Numbered from the stretch's first letter, positions 12,643 to 25,082 are shown. The stretch is 64,000 bases of DNA from Oopsacas minuta (GCA_024704765.1 JAKMXF010000304.1:86680-150679), one strand, 5' to 3'. Numbers and translations are program-made. The notes: a model not told the origin generated them from the sequence alone.

Positions 12643-13293
12643 ATGTCAAGGGATCCAATTAGCACCTCGCCTTCACTTGATTCTTCTACTCATGATGTTC
12701 CAAAACCTTTCTCGTTCACCGATATTGGATCTGCTAATGATCAATTTGAAATTGTTTTGGATCAGGTTGAGGATAAAGAACTAGAAGAAATCAAAGAAAA
12801 GATGAAACAAATGGAAGAAGAGGCTCTACAATTGAAAGAAATGCAAAACGAAGTCGAGAAACAGATGGAAATTGCTACTAAGTCTTCTCTTCAATCTTAT
12901 CCAACTCTAGAGGAAAAAATGGAAATTGATACACGCTCTGTATATATAGGAAATGTAGATTATTCTACAACAGGTGAAGAACTTGGGTCTCATTTTCAGG
13001 ATTGTGGTGCAGTTGTGCGTGTTACAATAAACTATGATAAACATTCTGGTGCTCCAAAGGGTTATGCCTATATCGAATTTGCTGAAAAGATTGGTGCTAT
13101 AAATGCTGTGGCGTTAGATGAATCGTTGTTTAAAGGCCGACAACTAAAGGTTCTTTCCAAAAGAACAAATCTGCCAGGAATTTCTCAAACTCGTAGTCGT
13201 TCTCGTAGGCCTAGGCGAGGTCGTGGATTTTTTGCTTATAGGGGTATACGGACTCGCGGGAGATCAAAGCGTCCATGGTATTCACCATATTAG
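12643..13293 (+). CDS. PABPN1: nuclear poly(A)-binding protein, PABPN1/PABP2 type
   Basis: Binds growing poly(A) tails in the nucleus and stimulates poly(A) polymerase. The 216-residue protein (from ATG 12643) has the family order. An acidic, Ser-rich N-terminus is followed by a coiled coil (DKELEEIKEKMKQMEEEA). One RRM follows, with RNP2 VYIGNV and RNP1 KGYAYIEF. After it come LDESLFKGRQLKVLSKRTN, an Arg-rich tail, and the terminal WYSPY that is characteristic of PABPN1. An alternative ATG 27 bases upstream (12616) would add MVYIFYPLV, which is not family-like. The frame has no introns and no defects. It could be the ordinary gene in a compact genome or a functional retrocopy; no poly(A) remnant or target duplication is visible. 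It is the one clear host gene here. Confidence 0.95.
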   Translation: MSRDPISTSPSLDSSTHDVPKPFSFTDIGSANDQFEIVLDQVEDKELEEIKEKMKQMEEEALQLKEMQNEVEKQMEIATKSSLQSYPTLEEKMEIDTRSVYIGNVDYSTTGEELGSHFQDCGAVVRVTINYDKHSGAPKGYAYIEFAEKIGAINAVALDESLFKGRQLKVLSKRTNLPGISQTRSRSRRPRRGRGFFAYRGIRTRGRSKRPWYSPY

Positions 13294-13583
13294 TCCCAAT
13301 AATTTCTCTTCTACTCCTCATGAGTTGTTTGTCTTTTGATTTCATGCTTATTTTATCATTAAATGTCATTTCTATAGATACCTTCACCTTCCCGTTAGTA
13401 TCCAAGAATTTCATTACATCGTATCTAATGATTAATGGTAATATCTCCTGCTATTTTGTTAAGATTTTATACAGCTCTCCTCAAATCTGCATATTTACAT
13501 GAAAACCTTAATATATACTAGACCCATCTGAATTGTATCACTTCTCTCTATTTTACCCTATACTCCTGTTACATGATTAAGCA

Positions 13584-13679
13584 ATATTTAGATTACATCT
13601 ATATACAAACTGGGTGAGATTGAAACTATTTTGGATAGTTACAATCCCACCCAGTTTTATATAGATTTTAATCTAAATA
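13584..13679. repeat. ~45-bp inverted repeat (long hairpin) downstream of PABPN1
   Basis: Arms at about 13584-13629 and 13634-13679 are nearly complementary (cores AAACTGGGTGAGATTG and CAATCCCACCCAGTTT) with a loop of about four bases. It lies about 290 bp after the PABPN1 stop, so it could be in the 3' UTR, or be a minimal MITE. The function is not known. Confidence 0.75.
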
Positions 13680-15077
13680 TTTCTTTACTCATGCATTAGG
13701 AAAATTTTAGTTGGTGAACAGGCCTTAACCAGTGAAATGTGCCAAGTGTCTGAGACATAACCAATTTCTTTATTTAACAAGAATCACCTGTATTTCACTA
13801 TTTTGCGTAAATATTATCGGTTATATTCTGGGTTAATCATACTACTGTTAGGAGCATGAACTATCCAGCCAGAGGAAACATACATATAGTGTGTTACAAT
13901 ATTACCTTCACAAAAAAGTGTAACCCGTGGTCACTACTAAAATTTGGGTTGTTCAGACTATAGCATTTTATATCTGTATTAGTCATTATGGCGTCTAAAG
14001 AAATTTATTATTTGGACTTCGAGGTTGAAACTGCCAGTAACATCAACATGAGCAGCTCGAAACCTTTCGCCCCACCTGGAAGTCTATTTCTTGTAATACC
14101 ATATTAAGGCTGTGTTTGCAGATATTTTAATTCAAAAGATCCAACAGAGGGTCATTTATAGTATTAGCACTATTTTATTTGTATTTAGAGCAAAAAACTG
14201 ATTTCGTTGTAGTTTGTATAATATGAATTAACTTTAACGGTTTATCGTTAACATCCGTTAATTTTTAATGAATTAACGGATTAATCGTTAAGAATTTAAT
14301 TTATGGGCTATCTTAATAACGATTAACGCATTAACTTTTTGATTAACTATGCCCGCTTTTGGTATAGAGATAGCAATGCAGATATAGAATCTTCCTATTT
14401 GTTAACCACCTTCAAAAATTATTAGGTGGCGGACACTTCGTTTTGTCGCTGCCTTTTGGTCTAATAAAATTTCATTGGATATAGATATTATTGTCGGTTT
14501 CATTGGGTAAATGTCCCCCTATAGTAATTTCCTTTTCCGGGATTAAATACTATGTAGTTTTTACTACCCATGAAGAATACAACATGGTATCCTCCCTACC
14601 TTGCCCAATTATACGTAATGTGATTCAGATTTACTACCGGAATAGTGACCAGGGTACACATATCATCGAATAAATGCTTAATTCATATAACAGCGAGATA
14701 TTTCCGTGAATAAGCGCCGGGGGCCAGAAAAGCCTCCAAGAGTTATGAATATAAATTTATCACCAGCTTATAAAATAATTTTTTGCAGAAATTTATGTCT
14801 CATTTGACTCCATCCAACAAATTACCAAACCCTGGTGATCATGGATGTCATATTTTTCGAGTAGACCAGTAGTCTCTAGTGTTATGGCCAAATCATCCTA
14901 GCGAAATATTTTATAGACCTTATTTGTTGGTCGTTATTTAATGATTTCGTGTCCCAGGGCTCGAATCTAATTTGAGCACTCTCACTTAAATATTTTGCAG
15001 AGCAACGAAAGTAGTTAAATAGACACATGTCACATTGTTACATAGTCTACTGACAAACATATACTAGATATTCTGAC
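13680..15077. other. unassigned stretch with a TTAACG-rich palindromic cluster
   Basis: No gene is seen. At 14230-14345 the hexamer TTAACG or its complement CGTTAA occurs repeatedly in both orientations (for example ATCCGTTAATTTTT followed by AATTAACGGAT). This gives a cruciform-prone AT-rich cluster, possibly an old foldback element. Confidence 0.45.
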
Positions 15078-15079
15078 TA

Positions 15080-15303
15080 CGGTGAAACCTCCGTAATCAG
15101 ACAGCTGATTTTGTATAGAAAACAACCTTGATAATCCGGAATACGAAATTTTAACGATAATCGAGTAATATAAATTCGATCTGTATTTTTCAACATTTTT
15201 TTCGTTCGTTTTCAAATAATGTCGGATTATGGAGATTGTTTTACCTTTATAATCTGACATTTTTTCCTCTCAAATTGAGTGTCGGGTTATTGAAGTTCCA
15301 CTG
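15080..15303. mobile_element. 224-bp TA-flanked MITE, pogo/Tigger-like ends
   Basis: The left end CGGTGAAACCTCCGTAATCAG and the complement of the right end (CAGTGGAACTTCAATAACCC) are imperfect inverted repeats. TA flanks both sides (15078-15079, 15304-15305). Phrases such as 'gataatccgg' occur inside. Such ends are typical of pogo-branch Tc1/mariner MITEs. It has no coding capacity. Confidence 0.75.
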
Positions 15304-17062
15304 TACTTGTCACCTTCTCGACCTCATTATTGACAAAGTACTACTGTATGATCTTATGTAAGCTCCTGAGAAAATAATTATTCCGTCTAATGGGCATTTT
15401 ATTAGGGAAGGTAAAGCTCCCTTTACCAGCCAGGGGCGATAACCTAGAATAACCTGTATTAGAACGAATACGGTATTCGATACTTTTCAGATAATACATT
15501 TTTTAACTCGTTTGCTGGACCAATGAATTCTTTATTTTTAAGTCTCAAGCAATCCCATCCTTCTATTTTTATACATCTTTCAGTTCTTTGACCTACTTCT
15601 TTACGTCTCCGATCTTACAATGTAAATAATTGCGAGTTCAATAGCGATTTATATCTAGAAAGATATACTTTGTGTGGTATATCTTTCTAAATTTCATTCT
15701 CAATGATTTCCAGACCCCACAATTATATATTAACATTGAATTTATGGGGTGCACTGATTCAGATGGAATGTATTTTCTACATAATTCATTTTTGTTATAA
15801 CATTCTTTATATTCTTTCTAATTAAGTAGTATTATATTATGAAGTATCTTATGCTATTCTGTATACGTATTGTTAGTCAAGTTTCAAGTTCAGGTTTAGC
15901 GGAAATTTTTATTTCAATTTTTCCACTTTCTTCCAAATTTACTTTCAATTTCATACTATTGCTCCAGTAAATTGATATGTGTACGACAAATATGTGTTCA
16001 ATACCGATACTTTGTTGAATTATTCCTTATATGCTTCACTTTTGCTAATTTCACTATCGCATTTGTATGATCGTATTCAAAATATTAGGATTCTAAAAAC
16101 TCTATGCAGTGTACCCCCACTCGCAAATAGGGTTGCCATTCTAAAATGCATCATTTTTTCACATGAACCGTTTTCTCATGAAATGCCTCTAATAGTTCTT
16201 GTGAATATGTCCGAAAGAAAGCTACTTTAATGTAGTAGTATTTTCTGATATAGGGCGAAATTGATGTGGCATAATCCCAACATTACATCACCAAAACCAC
16301 AATCTTCGTTATTGGCTGATAATCTGTGGGAATCTGAGTTATGAAACTACGAATCATACAGTACTAGTATGCTTCGCTTGCTAGGTCGCTGCGCAACAGA
16401 TTAATGCTAATTTTGCTATTTAATCCTTCAGGTTGGCTTAAGGGTTAAATAACTAAATTTCTTGATGGTTTGAGACGTTACCCGATCGAGTATTTCCTCG
16501 GCACTATGTGCCTCGATGATAATTTGTTTGGAAATGTTTAATTTTTCTTATCCATGGTTCATCTAAATTCCATTATAATGACCTTCTGATACTGGAGCTG
16601 CTACGTGGCTTTTGGCTAGTAAGACGGGACCTTTATGCCTCAGGTATTTCTTCAATCAATTCTGGCATATAACCATATATATTCACATATATAGATTAAT
16701 CGCGTTTTAATAGATTCGATACGTGGTTGTATATCTAGCCCCTTACAATGTCTAACCCTGCTTCCTATATATAGCACCGATTATGAAATATTTGTGATAT
16801 ACAACGCCTATAATATATGTACCGTCATAAATATGCATTAAATTTTATTTTATTGGTGATATCTACCTTTAGTATTTAACTTTAAGTGCTTAGGTATCTG
16901 TCTTACTTGTTTATATAACTGGCTGCTTCATAACTCCTAAACCCACAGATTCCCTGCTGATATACGAAGGTCGTGGTATTGGTGATGTATTATTGGGATG
17001 ACGTACACCTATTTCACTTTATCTCATAAATATTCCTCCAATCAAGTATCTTTCTTTCGGAC

Positions 17063-18391
17063 CAGAGGCAGATCCAGACCCGAACAGAGTTGGGAGAGGG
17101 GGACAAAGACTATCAAAAGGTTTTAGCCTCTTCAAGTTTCTGACAAAATATTCAGCATAGAATCTAATAATGGCTCATAATAATCTATATTATTAAATCT
17201 CAATTGTTGTTTGTTTGTCTGTTTGTTTGTCATTTTGCAAGGAAAAGATTTACGGTATGCAGTTTTGATATTGTCGCATAACTATGTATATATCGTATTT
17301 ATCATGGAAGTAAATAGAATTCAATAAAACTTAACTAATTATATCGAAGATGGCGAATACGATTTTCACAATTTTGGATTAATCATACATATGTAAATTT
17401 ATTGTTGATTTTTTGAATATAAAGTAATCAAATTATCCAAATCTCAAAATGTACGTACAGGCTAGCTCTAAACGGCTACTCAGGGGTAACTAAGTATGCT
17501 AAATCCAAATTTCGCATTTTCAAGTTTCTCATATGTAAATTTATTGTTACTTTATGATTATAAAGTAAACACATTAGGTAAATTTCAGAATATATATTTG
17601 CAGGTTTCCTCAAAACGGCTACACAGGGTTGACAGAATACCCTGAACCAGAATTTCGCGTTTTCCAGTTACTCATATGTAAATATGTTGTTGTTTTATGA
17701 ATATAAAGTAAGTAAATTTCAAAATTGAGGCAGAATCATACTTACAACGGCTATAATAGAAAAATCAAGTATGCTGAGCCCAAATATGTTACTCTAAACT
17801 ACATATTGTGAATATTTGTTTGCTTTTAGGTATATAGGTAAACAAACTCCAAAATTGTGGTAGAATAATACTTTCAACGACTATACAGGGGTAGTCGAGT
17901 ATGCTGAGTCCGAATATGGTATTGTATAAACAACATCTATATTATTAAATCTCAATTATTTGTCCATTGATATATAATTGTAATGTTGTTTTTATGAATG
18001 GGCTTGCTCTAAACGGCTACGGAGGGGTAACCTAGTACGCTGAATCCAGATTTTGCATTTTTAGGTTTCTCATATATAAATTTATTGTAGTTTTTATGAA
18101 TATATAGGAATTAAATTAGCAAAATCTCAAAATTGACATGGGTACTGGCTCTCAACGGCTACACAGGGGGAGAATAATGAATACCTCGAGGCGCAATCGC
18201 TGAGTTCATCGCTAAGTGACGAGCCTGAGGCTCGTTTAATAAATATCCTCATATACGCAGATAGATACGAAAACCATTAATATGAATGTGACAATACCAA
18301 AAATTATCGAACACTGTTCACATCATTCATAAAATGGATAAAAGGAGAGGCCTCAAGTCACCCGCTGCCTCCCCCCTTGTAACCGACACTA
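17063..18391. mobile_element. non-autonomous hAT-like element with 8-bp duplication
   Basis: A perfect 8-bp direct repeat TTTCGGAC flanks it (17055-17062 and 18392-18399), the size made by hAT transposases. Ends are CAGAGGCAGATCCAGA on the left and, as complement, TAGTGTCGGTTACAAG on the right. No transposase is inside; the interior carries the diverged ~140-bp repeats. Removing it restores the inverted arm of the surrounding foldback element. Confidence 0.85.
17184..18240. repeat. diverged ~140-bp tandem-like repeats with Helitron-like start
   Basis: Phrases recur every 130-150 bp: 'catatgtaaatttattgtt', 'tatgaatataaagtaa' and 'aacggctacacaggggtaa' (about 17390, 17530, 17670, 17810, 18070). 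The block begins TCTATATTATTAAATCTCAA after an A, a start shared at 17936 and, more loosely, at 46848. It ends near the hairpin ACGAGCCTGAGGCTCGT. Related units occur at 19025-19460 and 25680-25927. Helitron origin is an inference. Confidence 0.55.
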
Positions 18392-18873
18392 TTTCGGACA
18401 TATTCAAGAACTATTTGTAGCATTACAAGAGATAATACAAATGGGTTAAAATGATTCATTTAAGTAACTCTATTTTGCGTATGAGGTCTGACGATGGACA
18501 GCTTTGAAATCCAAATATTTTGAATGCAACCAGACCAATCGGATCGCAAAATAGTCGAAAGCGAAACTTATAGGGAATATTTCAATGAAGTATTTTCATT
18601 GAACATTTATATGTCGTATACATATCTTAAAACCCCGCCTGATGGAGAGAAAGTGATAAAATTTAAGGAATCAGGATAGTTGAAAAGGTGTGGAAATTTT
18701 TCAAACAGCAAAATTATTCTTGACTTGTGTTATTAATTACATGGAAATACTACTGATTATGCTATTGTCCCGTTTCCAGAAGTGCAACTGAATATCTTGA
18801 TGCCAATTTGGAAATCTACTAAGTCGATTTATCTTATATGACTACATTTTAATGAATATCTTCAGTGCAGTAT

Positions 18874-18908
18874 CTATTACCCCTATATGACCATTTTGCC
18901 ATACTGTA
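18874..18908. repeat. solo RAG-type transposon end, long-spacer class
   Basis: Read on the minus strand from 18908: a degenerate heptamer TACAGTA, then TGGCAAAATGG, then TAATAG with the TAG triplet 25 nt from the heptamer. This matches the end at 41372 (CACAGTGTGACAAAATGG, TAG at the same distance). No partner end was found to its left. Confidence 0.45.
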
Positions 18909-19024
18909 GATTGTTCTGACGCTGTTATGAAATGTTCATATATTGTATTATTGATTGCACTACTGCCTCTGGGCCATTATTCTTAGTATTATCTAAGTAT
19001 GGGAACTCGAGTATACAATTGCTC

Positions 19025-19460
19025 TCAAACACTTAATGTGTAATCATGTACTCTTTTTGGGATTTCGAAATTTCAAGTTTCTCATCTGCAAATTTATAGT
19101 TATTTTTATGAATATTTAGTAAGCAAATACTTGAAATTCCAAAATATACTTAGAGACTTGATCTTAACAGATATATAGGGGTAATCAAGTACACTTAATC
19201 CGAAAATGATATTTTCAAATTGTGAATATTAGTAATTTTCTTGGTGTATATTGTAAACAATTTCAATTCATCTTAGGAACTTGTTTTCAACTGTTATAAT
19301 GTGGTAATCGTGTACGTTTATTCCAAATATGAATTTATCACCAGCGCATTGTGAATATGTTGCTGCTTCTTTACTTTGCTTAAATCAAGGCACAAAGTGC
19401 CAAACCCCAAACAAACAAAGTGTTCGCAAGGCGAGCATCGCAAGTGAGCAAGTATGCTAG
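19025..19460. repeat. repeat block ending in a Helitron-like hairpin and CTAG
   Basis: Contains the same ~140-bp phrases as 17184-18240. It ends with alternating 'gtgttcgcaaggcgagc' and 'atcgcaagtgagc' phrases, then CTAG followed by T. CTRR after a short hairpin, with T as the next host base, is the 3' signature of Helitrons. No Rep/helicase frame is present. Confidence 0.4.
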
Positions 19461-19602
19461 TTCTTTATACAATACCTAAATATTATGTGCAATAGAAAAC
19501 CTATATAACATAGCATTTATACTATGTAGAAAACTAATTTTGTCTTAAATCCAATATTTGTAATTACCAAGTCATATATCTTAATTTAGTATTCAGCTTA
19601 GA

Positions 19603-21333
19603 TTCCTAATGGAATTCTGGAGATACCCAATTATCAGATGCATGTTTCAAGTCAGGAATTTCGTCATATTCGATGATATATGGATAATTGCCATGATAAA
19701 GTTATAAGGTTCCAGAGTTATCGTATTGACCGTGGATGACACATTTCTGCAAATATTCACCTATAACTTGACAACCATTAATATTATGGCCAATCGTCTT
19801 ACAAACATATGGTATATATCCGACTTCCCATGCCCTTATAATACGTTTTGACATGATATTTCTGACAATTTTGATGCAATCTTCAAAACGACCATTTATA
19901 GTATCGTTGATGACTGTGCAGTAATCAAGATATGATATCAAAATGAGGTATTAAGGTATGGGAAGACGGGCACAGTGGGTAAATAAGTGAAAATAGGGTA
20001 AAAAATTGATGTACTCAAATCCGAATATTTTGTTTTAACTAAATTCCTTACTCCCTAAAACCTAGGCAGCCAAATTTAGAGACTTCAATGTGTTGAGTAA
20101 TTTTGCTCCAACAGAATGTATATTTATGAGGTCAAAAATAGCATTTAATATTTGTAGTAACCACACAAGTGTAATTGTGGTAAAAATGCTAGACTAGTGA
20201 CAGTAAGCAAAAATTGCTATTTCAATGCAAAGTATATGCACTTAGATGTATTTCTTTCATGTATCAGACCTTGGTTCTTAGTAGACTAAAGAAATTTTGC
20301 AAAATACTTTCTATTAGTTTCCCGCCTGTTCGGACGAATTTTATTTTGTAGATATAGTGTTGAAATATATCGTGGGCAAATGATTTTAAGTTTTTAAATT
20401 AATGCTAAATCCATTAGCTCAAATTTAACATAATTTCCAGGGGGCCCGAAATAAAGCGACGGTGACGATTTTTCAAATTCTATCTAGGCCTCTTGATATT
20501 TTTTGAAATTTCACATTTTTCCTAAATTTTCATTATTTTTTCTTAAAATACATTACAGAAATAATGAATAACTGAAGCTTTCGACTTTCTCTGCTCTCAA
20601 CCATCAGTTAGAGTGGCATATGCTCACTAGATAATTGTTTTAAATCACTTCTTTTAGTTTCTTTTTACTGATAGTAGACGATAGAGACTATATAATTTGG
20701 ATTATTCAATCTAACAACATGAAATATGTTATTGTAACTCAAGTGGCTAGGGATTGTTTTAAATTGTTAGTTTGCGAATATGTACATCGTTCTAACTTCA
20801 CTATACTACAATAGATTAGGGTGGAATTTCACACAGGAAACTAGAGGGTTCTTTTATCTCCATTGTTTGAAGAATAATTTTTAAGCGCAACATGGGTTAC
20901 GAACATTATCAACTTATGCGACCATAAATTTCATATCTACAAATTTGTCAGAAATCAAGTCTAAATCGTGTTAAATACCATTTATACATCAAATTTATTG
21001 TTTCCAATCGATTTTTTAGCATCGTTTTACTTTAAGCGAAATATTCGCTTATGTAGCTATTATATACATGCCTATTTGGACTAAAGCACCCATTTGTGCC
21101 CACTGTTACGGGTATATGTCATATGTTGCAAGATGATTGGCCATAACATTTAAGGTTCTCAAGTTACAGGTGAATATTAGCAGAAATGTGTAATCCATGG
21201 TCCTTACTATAACCCTGAAACCTGAGAACTTTAATATGGCAATTATCTATACACAACATCGAATATGAGGAAATTCCTGACTTGAAACATGCATCTGTCA
21301 AATTGTATCTCCAGAATTCCTATGGCCCAAAAG
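19603..21333. mobile_element. foldback MITE interrupted by a RAG-type element
   Basis: The sequence at about 19605-19830 recurs inverted at about 21115-21330 (shared: GGAATTCTGGAGATAC, GCATGTTTCAAGTCAGGAAT, ATGTTATGGCCAATC). A diverged third copy is at about 43860-44110. Its centre has been split by the 19971-21107 element. The 79-codon frame at 19702-19941 is part of the repeat and is not a gene. Confidence 0.75.
19971..21107. mobile_element. non-autonomous RAG1-like-type transposon with 5-bp duplication
   Basis: A 1137-bp element flanked by a perfect 5-bp direct repeat ACGGG (19966-19970 and 21108-21112). Left end CACAGTGGGTAAATAAGTGA; right end, as complement, AACAGTGGGCACAAATGGG. These resemble the ends of the RAG1-like element at 32207-35818, which also has heptamers CACAGTG and AACAGTG. 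A shared block AAATAGG lies 13 nt from the left heptamer (19991-19997) and 23 nt from the right one (21071-21077). There is no coding capacity. The inference is that a RAG1-like transposase in this genome mobilised it in trans. RAG, ProtoRAG and Transib all make 5-bp duplications. Confidence 0.82.
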
Positions 21334-24124
21334 GTAGAGGGCTGAGCATCCTTAGTAATGATTAGTTGGAAATAGACCCTAGCCTCCATGGTTCCGCCAC
21401 TATTATTGATTCTATATGATTCAGAAATATTCTGGCAGTAAGCCCACAGACCACCCTTTTGATAGGTCGCACTGATCCACCCAGGATGGCTGTAGCACTT
21501 TTTATGACTTTACTACGGCCCTGATTTTGAGTATTTGATAGTGTTGAGAATTTGAATAACGCTGTTATTCAGGGGCTCTGATCGTGCAAATTTCTGCAAC
21601 TTCTTAGCAGATGGTAATCCAGATCTACCATTGTTGACGTCCAGAAATTGTAGGGGGAGAAGCTCAAAATGCAACAAATTTGGGAGTTTCAATTTATTCC
21701 AACATTTTACCAAAGTTTGCATTGGCCATGCCTAAAGATTGTCACATTTTCCTCTTCAGCAATGAATACACGATCAGTCACTGGGAAGATAATATTTTAT
21801 TGTTCATCTAAAAATAGCTTTAGCGAAACTCCATGTTGAGATATGAGCAATTGAAATGCATACTTTGATACCATATTCCTATGTGTCTTTTATACATACT
21901 TAGCCGAATACACCTTTCAGCACCTTTTTGATGTCGTAAGTCACGTATGTTCTTAGCAGTATTCGGTTAATAGAAAGAAGCAAAGTCGATGTCTCTGGTA
22001 TATTTTTCCAAGACATCAATATGAAATCGGCCCGTGTTTGACTTTTAGCTAAACACCAGCTATTAGGACATGTATTCTTTTTTCCCAAAATTGTGTTAGA
22101 AATATATTGTTGATATTTGTAACTGGGACTAGGGTGATTCTTAGAATAAAATTCAAGTCCTGAGTATAATACCGGAGTTCCGCTGGTATTTTTCCAGTTT
22201 TGAATTCAGAATGCTGACTGTATTATATTTAGTTTAATTTATCAAATTCTCATCTGAATAGCATTTTTAAGTCAGAAATGAAAACAATGCTATTCATTAA
22301 TTTCTAAATTTCAATGAAACTTTTCGAATTTTCAGTCAACCAGGATTTTTTGAATAAATTTGTATCAAGTAGGATTACTTTTTTTGATTTGGTAAGGGAT
22401 TTCCGTCAAACTGATAGGGCGAGCCCCTCTCAGTTTGTAAATGAGGACGGCCTTGCTGAAGTATATATCTTTGTTTTCGCAAAGCTGCAAAATGATGTCT
22501 AAAAGTTCTCTAATCACTGTTTCATTTCACAGCAATATTCAAAGTTACTCCAACTGATTACGGCTTAAGTTTTACATTGGTAATGAAAAGGATCAATAAA
22601 ACTTTCCACTTCGTTTTAACCACTCTATCACCAAAATGGCATTTTATCACCTTTTTACGTCATGAAATCATACATTTTCCCTGCATTAATCGGCTAAGCT
22701 CTATAATACATATTACTCGAGATATATGATATATCATTTTCAGTCGGCCTTCTCGTTCTCAAGGCTTCTTGGGGTATATTTGGCTGTATATTCATTAGAC
22801 CATGTTGGTATGAATATGAAACTTCAACCTAGTCAACGAGGTTTGCTCTAAACAATTTGAAATTGTCATAATGTGGTAATACAGACATGTAAAATTCATA
22901 TATCAGAATCGAACCATCTCCTTTGAATTCTATGCAATCTGCAATTGATGATTTATTAGCTCATTATCTAATTAATTTGCAAATTATTGTTAGAATATAT
23001 CTAATTGGAAATTGAATCATCGAGTCAGTTATGACAATGTTAACTAAGATAGATAAATAGTAGTTTCAGGTATATTATGTATGCATATTTAAATATTCGC
23101 AGTATTTCAAGATTGACAATTGTACATTTATTGGTTTACAATTCGGTTAGTGTAGATACCTGGGTTCTAAGGTATTTATCTCTTAGTTTGGTTCATCCAA
23201 CGAGCCTGAAAATATGCTAGATATTCACAGACGAATAGTTACGAAATCTCCTACACAGTAGTTCAAAGTTTGGGGCAAGCAGTCTTACGCTCATCTAATA
23301 CAATTGTGTATGCATTCAAGGTTCTACTACAGTAAGTGGTCAGCAGTGGCGTGGACAAGGTGGCACATTTGCGCCACCTGTATTTTCTTTACGCTTGTAA
23401 TGCATCATACGTTTTTCGTTGCCACAGATACCACACCACCACATGTCCCAATCAATGAGCTGTCACTATGTGCCAAGGCTTGATAAGCCACTGGGGTTCA
23501 GCGTCCAAGATTTGGACAAGAAACCCTATGGTTACGGATTCGGGGCGCGAACTTTGTATTACGGTATCGGCAATTTCTAAAGTATATGCCATTATACATG
23601 TTTATCGTTTTCCAGCTCGTTGTACGGGCCAATCTAAGAGATAATAACAGTAAACCCCGATGTATCTAGTGTAGATTCCGAATTAGGCATGAAAGAGCGG
23701 CAAAAGTCCTCCCATTGAAGTAACATTAAAGTTCGGGACATATCACCCAGTTACTTTTAAAGAAGGACAATTGTCTAAGACCTATACATTGTCATATATG
23801 CTAACAATATGTAGTTCTATTTCTGGACAACAATTAGGCCCGAGTACCTCCCCAATAAGAAGATATTAACGTTTGATGTGGGGTCTGCAAAAATAGTCTA
23901 AAAACCGGAGTCCGCAGGGTTAGGGTGTGATATCATTCGAATTATTCGTTCATTCATTCCAAATGTGGTCCAGATTTCAGATAACATTGTATAAATACTT
24001 CCCTTACATTTCAGAGCATAAGAATCAGTCTTTCTTAAAAAGTATCTGGCCCGTATGGCGAAAAACATCGTTTTGAGATAATTGAAGTAAAAGATTCATA
24101 TAATATCTTTTGTGAATATATACA
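21334..24124. other. unassigned stretch
   Basis: No recognisable gene. Short frames at 21513-21722, 21900-22088 and 22314-22502 carry no motif. CAGTGGCGTGG at about 23344 and GCCACTGG at about 23490 could be remnants of a small hAT-type element but are too short to claim. Confidence 0.3.
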
Positions 24125-25082
24125 TACAGTGGAAGCCGCTTAATCGGGACTCGGATAATCGGGATATCCGCTTAAACTGGACAATGGTTGGGAACAGATT
24201 TTCGCTTAGAAAAATCGTCGGATAATTGGGACATTGAATCGGTTGATCGGGACTTTTTATCCCGATACCTAATTTTTGAAAGTTCATAATCGGTTATTCA
24301 GGATTTCTTATCCCGATTAACCGGATATGAATTATATTCGCTTAATTTGGAGTTCTATCCCAATTTTACGATTCTATATTCATTCAGAATCATTGTAAAA
24401 TGGTCTGTTTTAAAATAGGAATTTGAATATTATCTACAACCATAACAATACAACACCGATGTGATTACCATTTACTATACCAAGATTATTAACTTTGTTC
24501 ACTCGCCTCAGGTTCCATTGCTATTCCACCATGTAAAATTCCCTCAATAATGACCAGACTGTTGGATAGCCAAACGTTTTGCATGGTTGCAGTAATAAGC
24601 ACATGCATTATTATTTAATCTTTATTTTCTTACTTTCTAAGTATATAGCGTAACGATATCCTTACTACAACCAATTCTCTACTAGACCTAGATAAATCAA
24701 GATTAGTAGTATAGGAATAAGATATATCTGGTCATGTGACAATGAAAAACTAGTTTTGAATACTTAAACAATCATAACACTGATATATAACATTTTTGAT
24801 GATCTTCTTTCTCTATAATTTTTGCATAGTGTAGATATATATTGGGAATATTATGTATGTTTTTCATTCTCAAGGGTACTAAAAGTAAGAAATTTCTATT
24901 TTAGTTATGTCGGTCATTTAATTGACTACATGGTCAAAATATTTCTAAATTCAATTCCACACATCACCCTTATCCAATTTATTTGCTTTTAATTGCTTAT
25001 ACGTTGTAAATTGCCTCTAATAATAGTTATAGTCTGTTTAATTCCACTCGACATTTAGTTTTGCTTGTTCATTTTATTGTTT

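Larger units (their letters stand above)
16175..18440. mobile_element. foldback element split by an hAT insertion
   Basis: The sequence at 16208-16350 recurs inverted at 16922-17062 (shared phrases: TGTCCGAAAGAAAG, ACATCACCAA, AATCTGTGGG). The outermost part (16175-16220, TAGTTCTTGTGAATATGTCC) recurs inverted at about 18392-18425. The inverted arm is therefore interrupted by the 17063-18391 insertion. The central part (16365-16720) is related to 46880-47090 and 50275-50330. Confidence 0.75.

Noticed and set aside
15030-15260. 76-codon minus-strand frame
   Set aside because: It lies across the pogo-like MITE at 15080-15303 and has no protein features.
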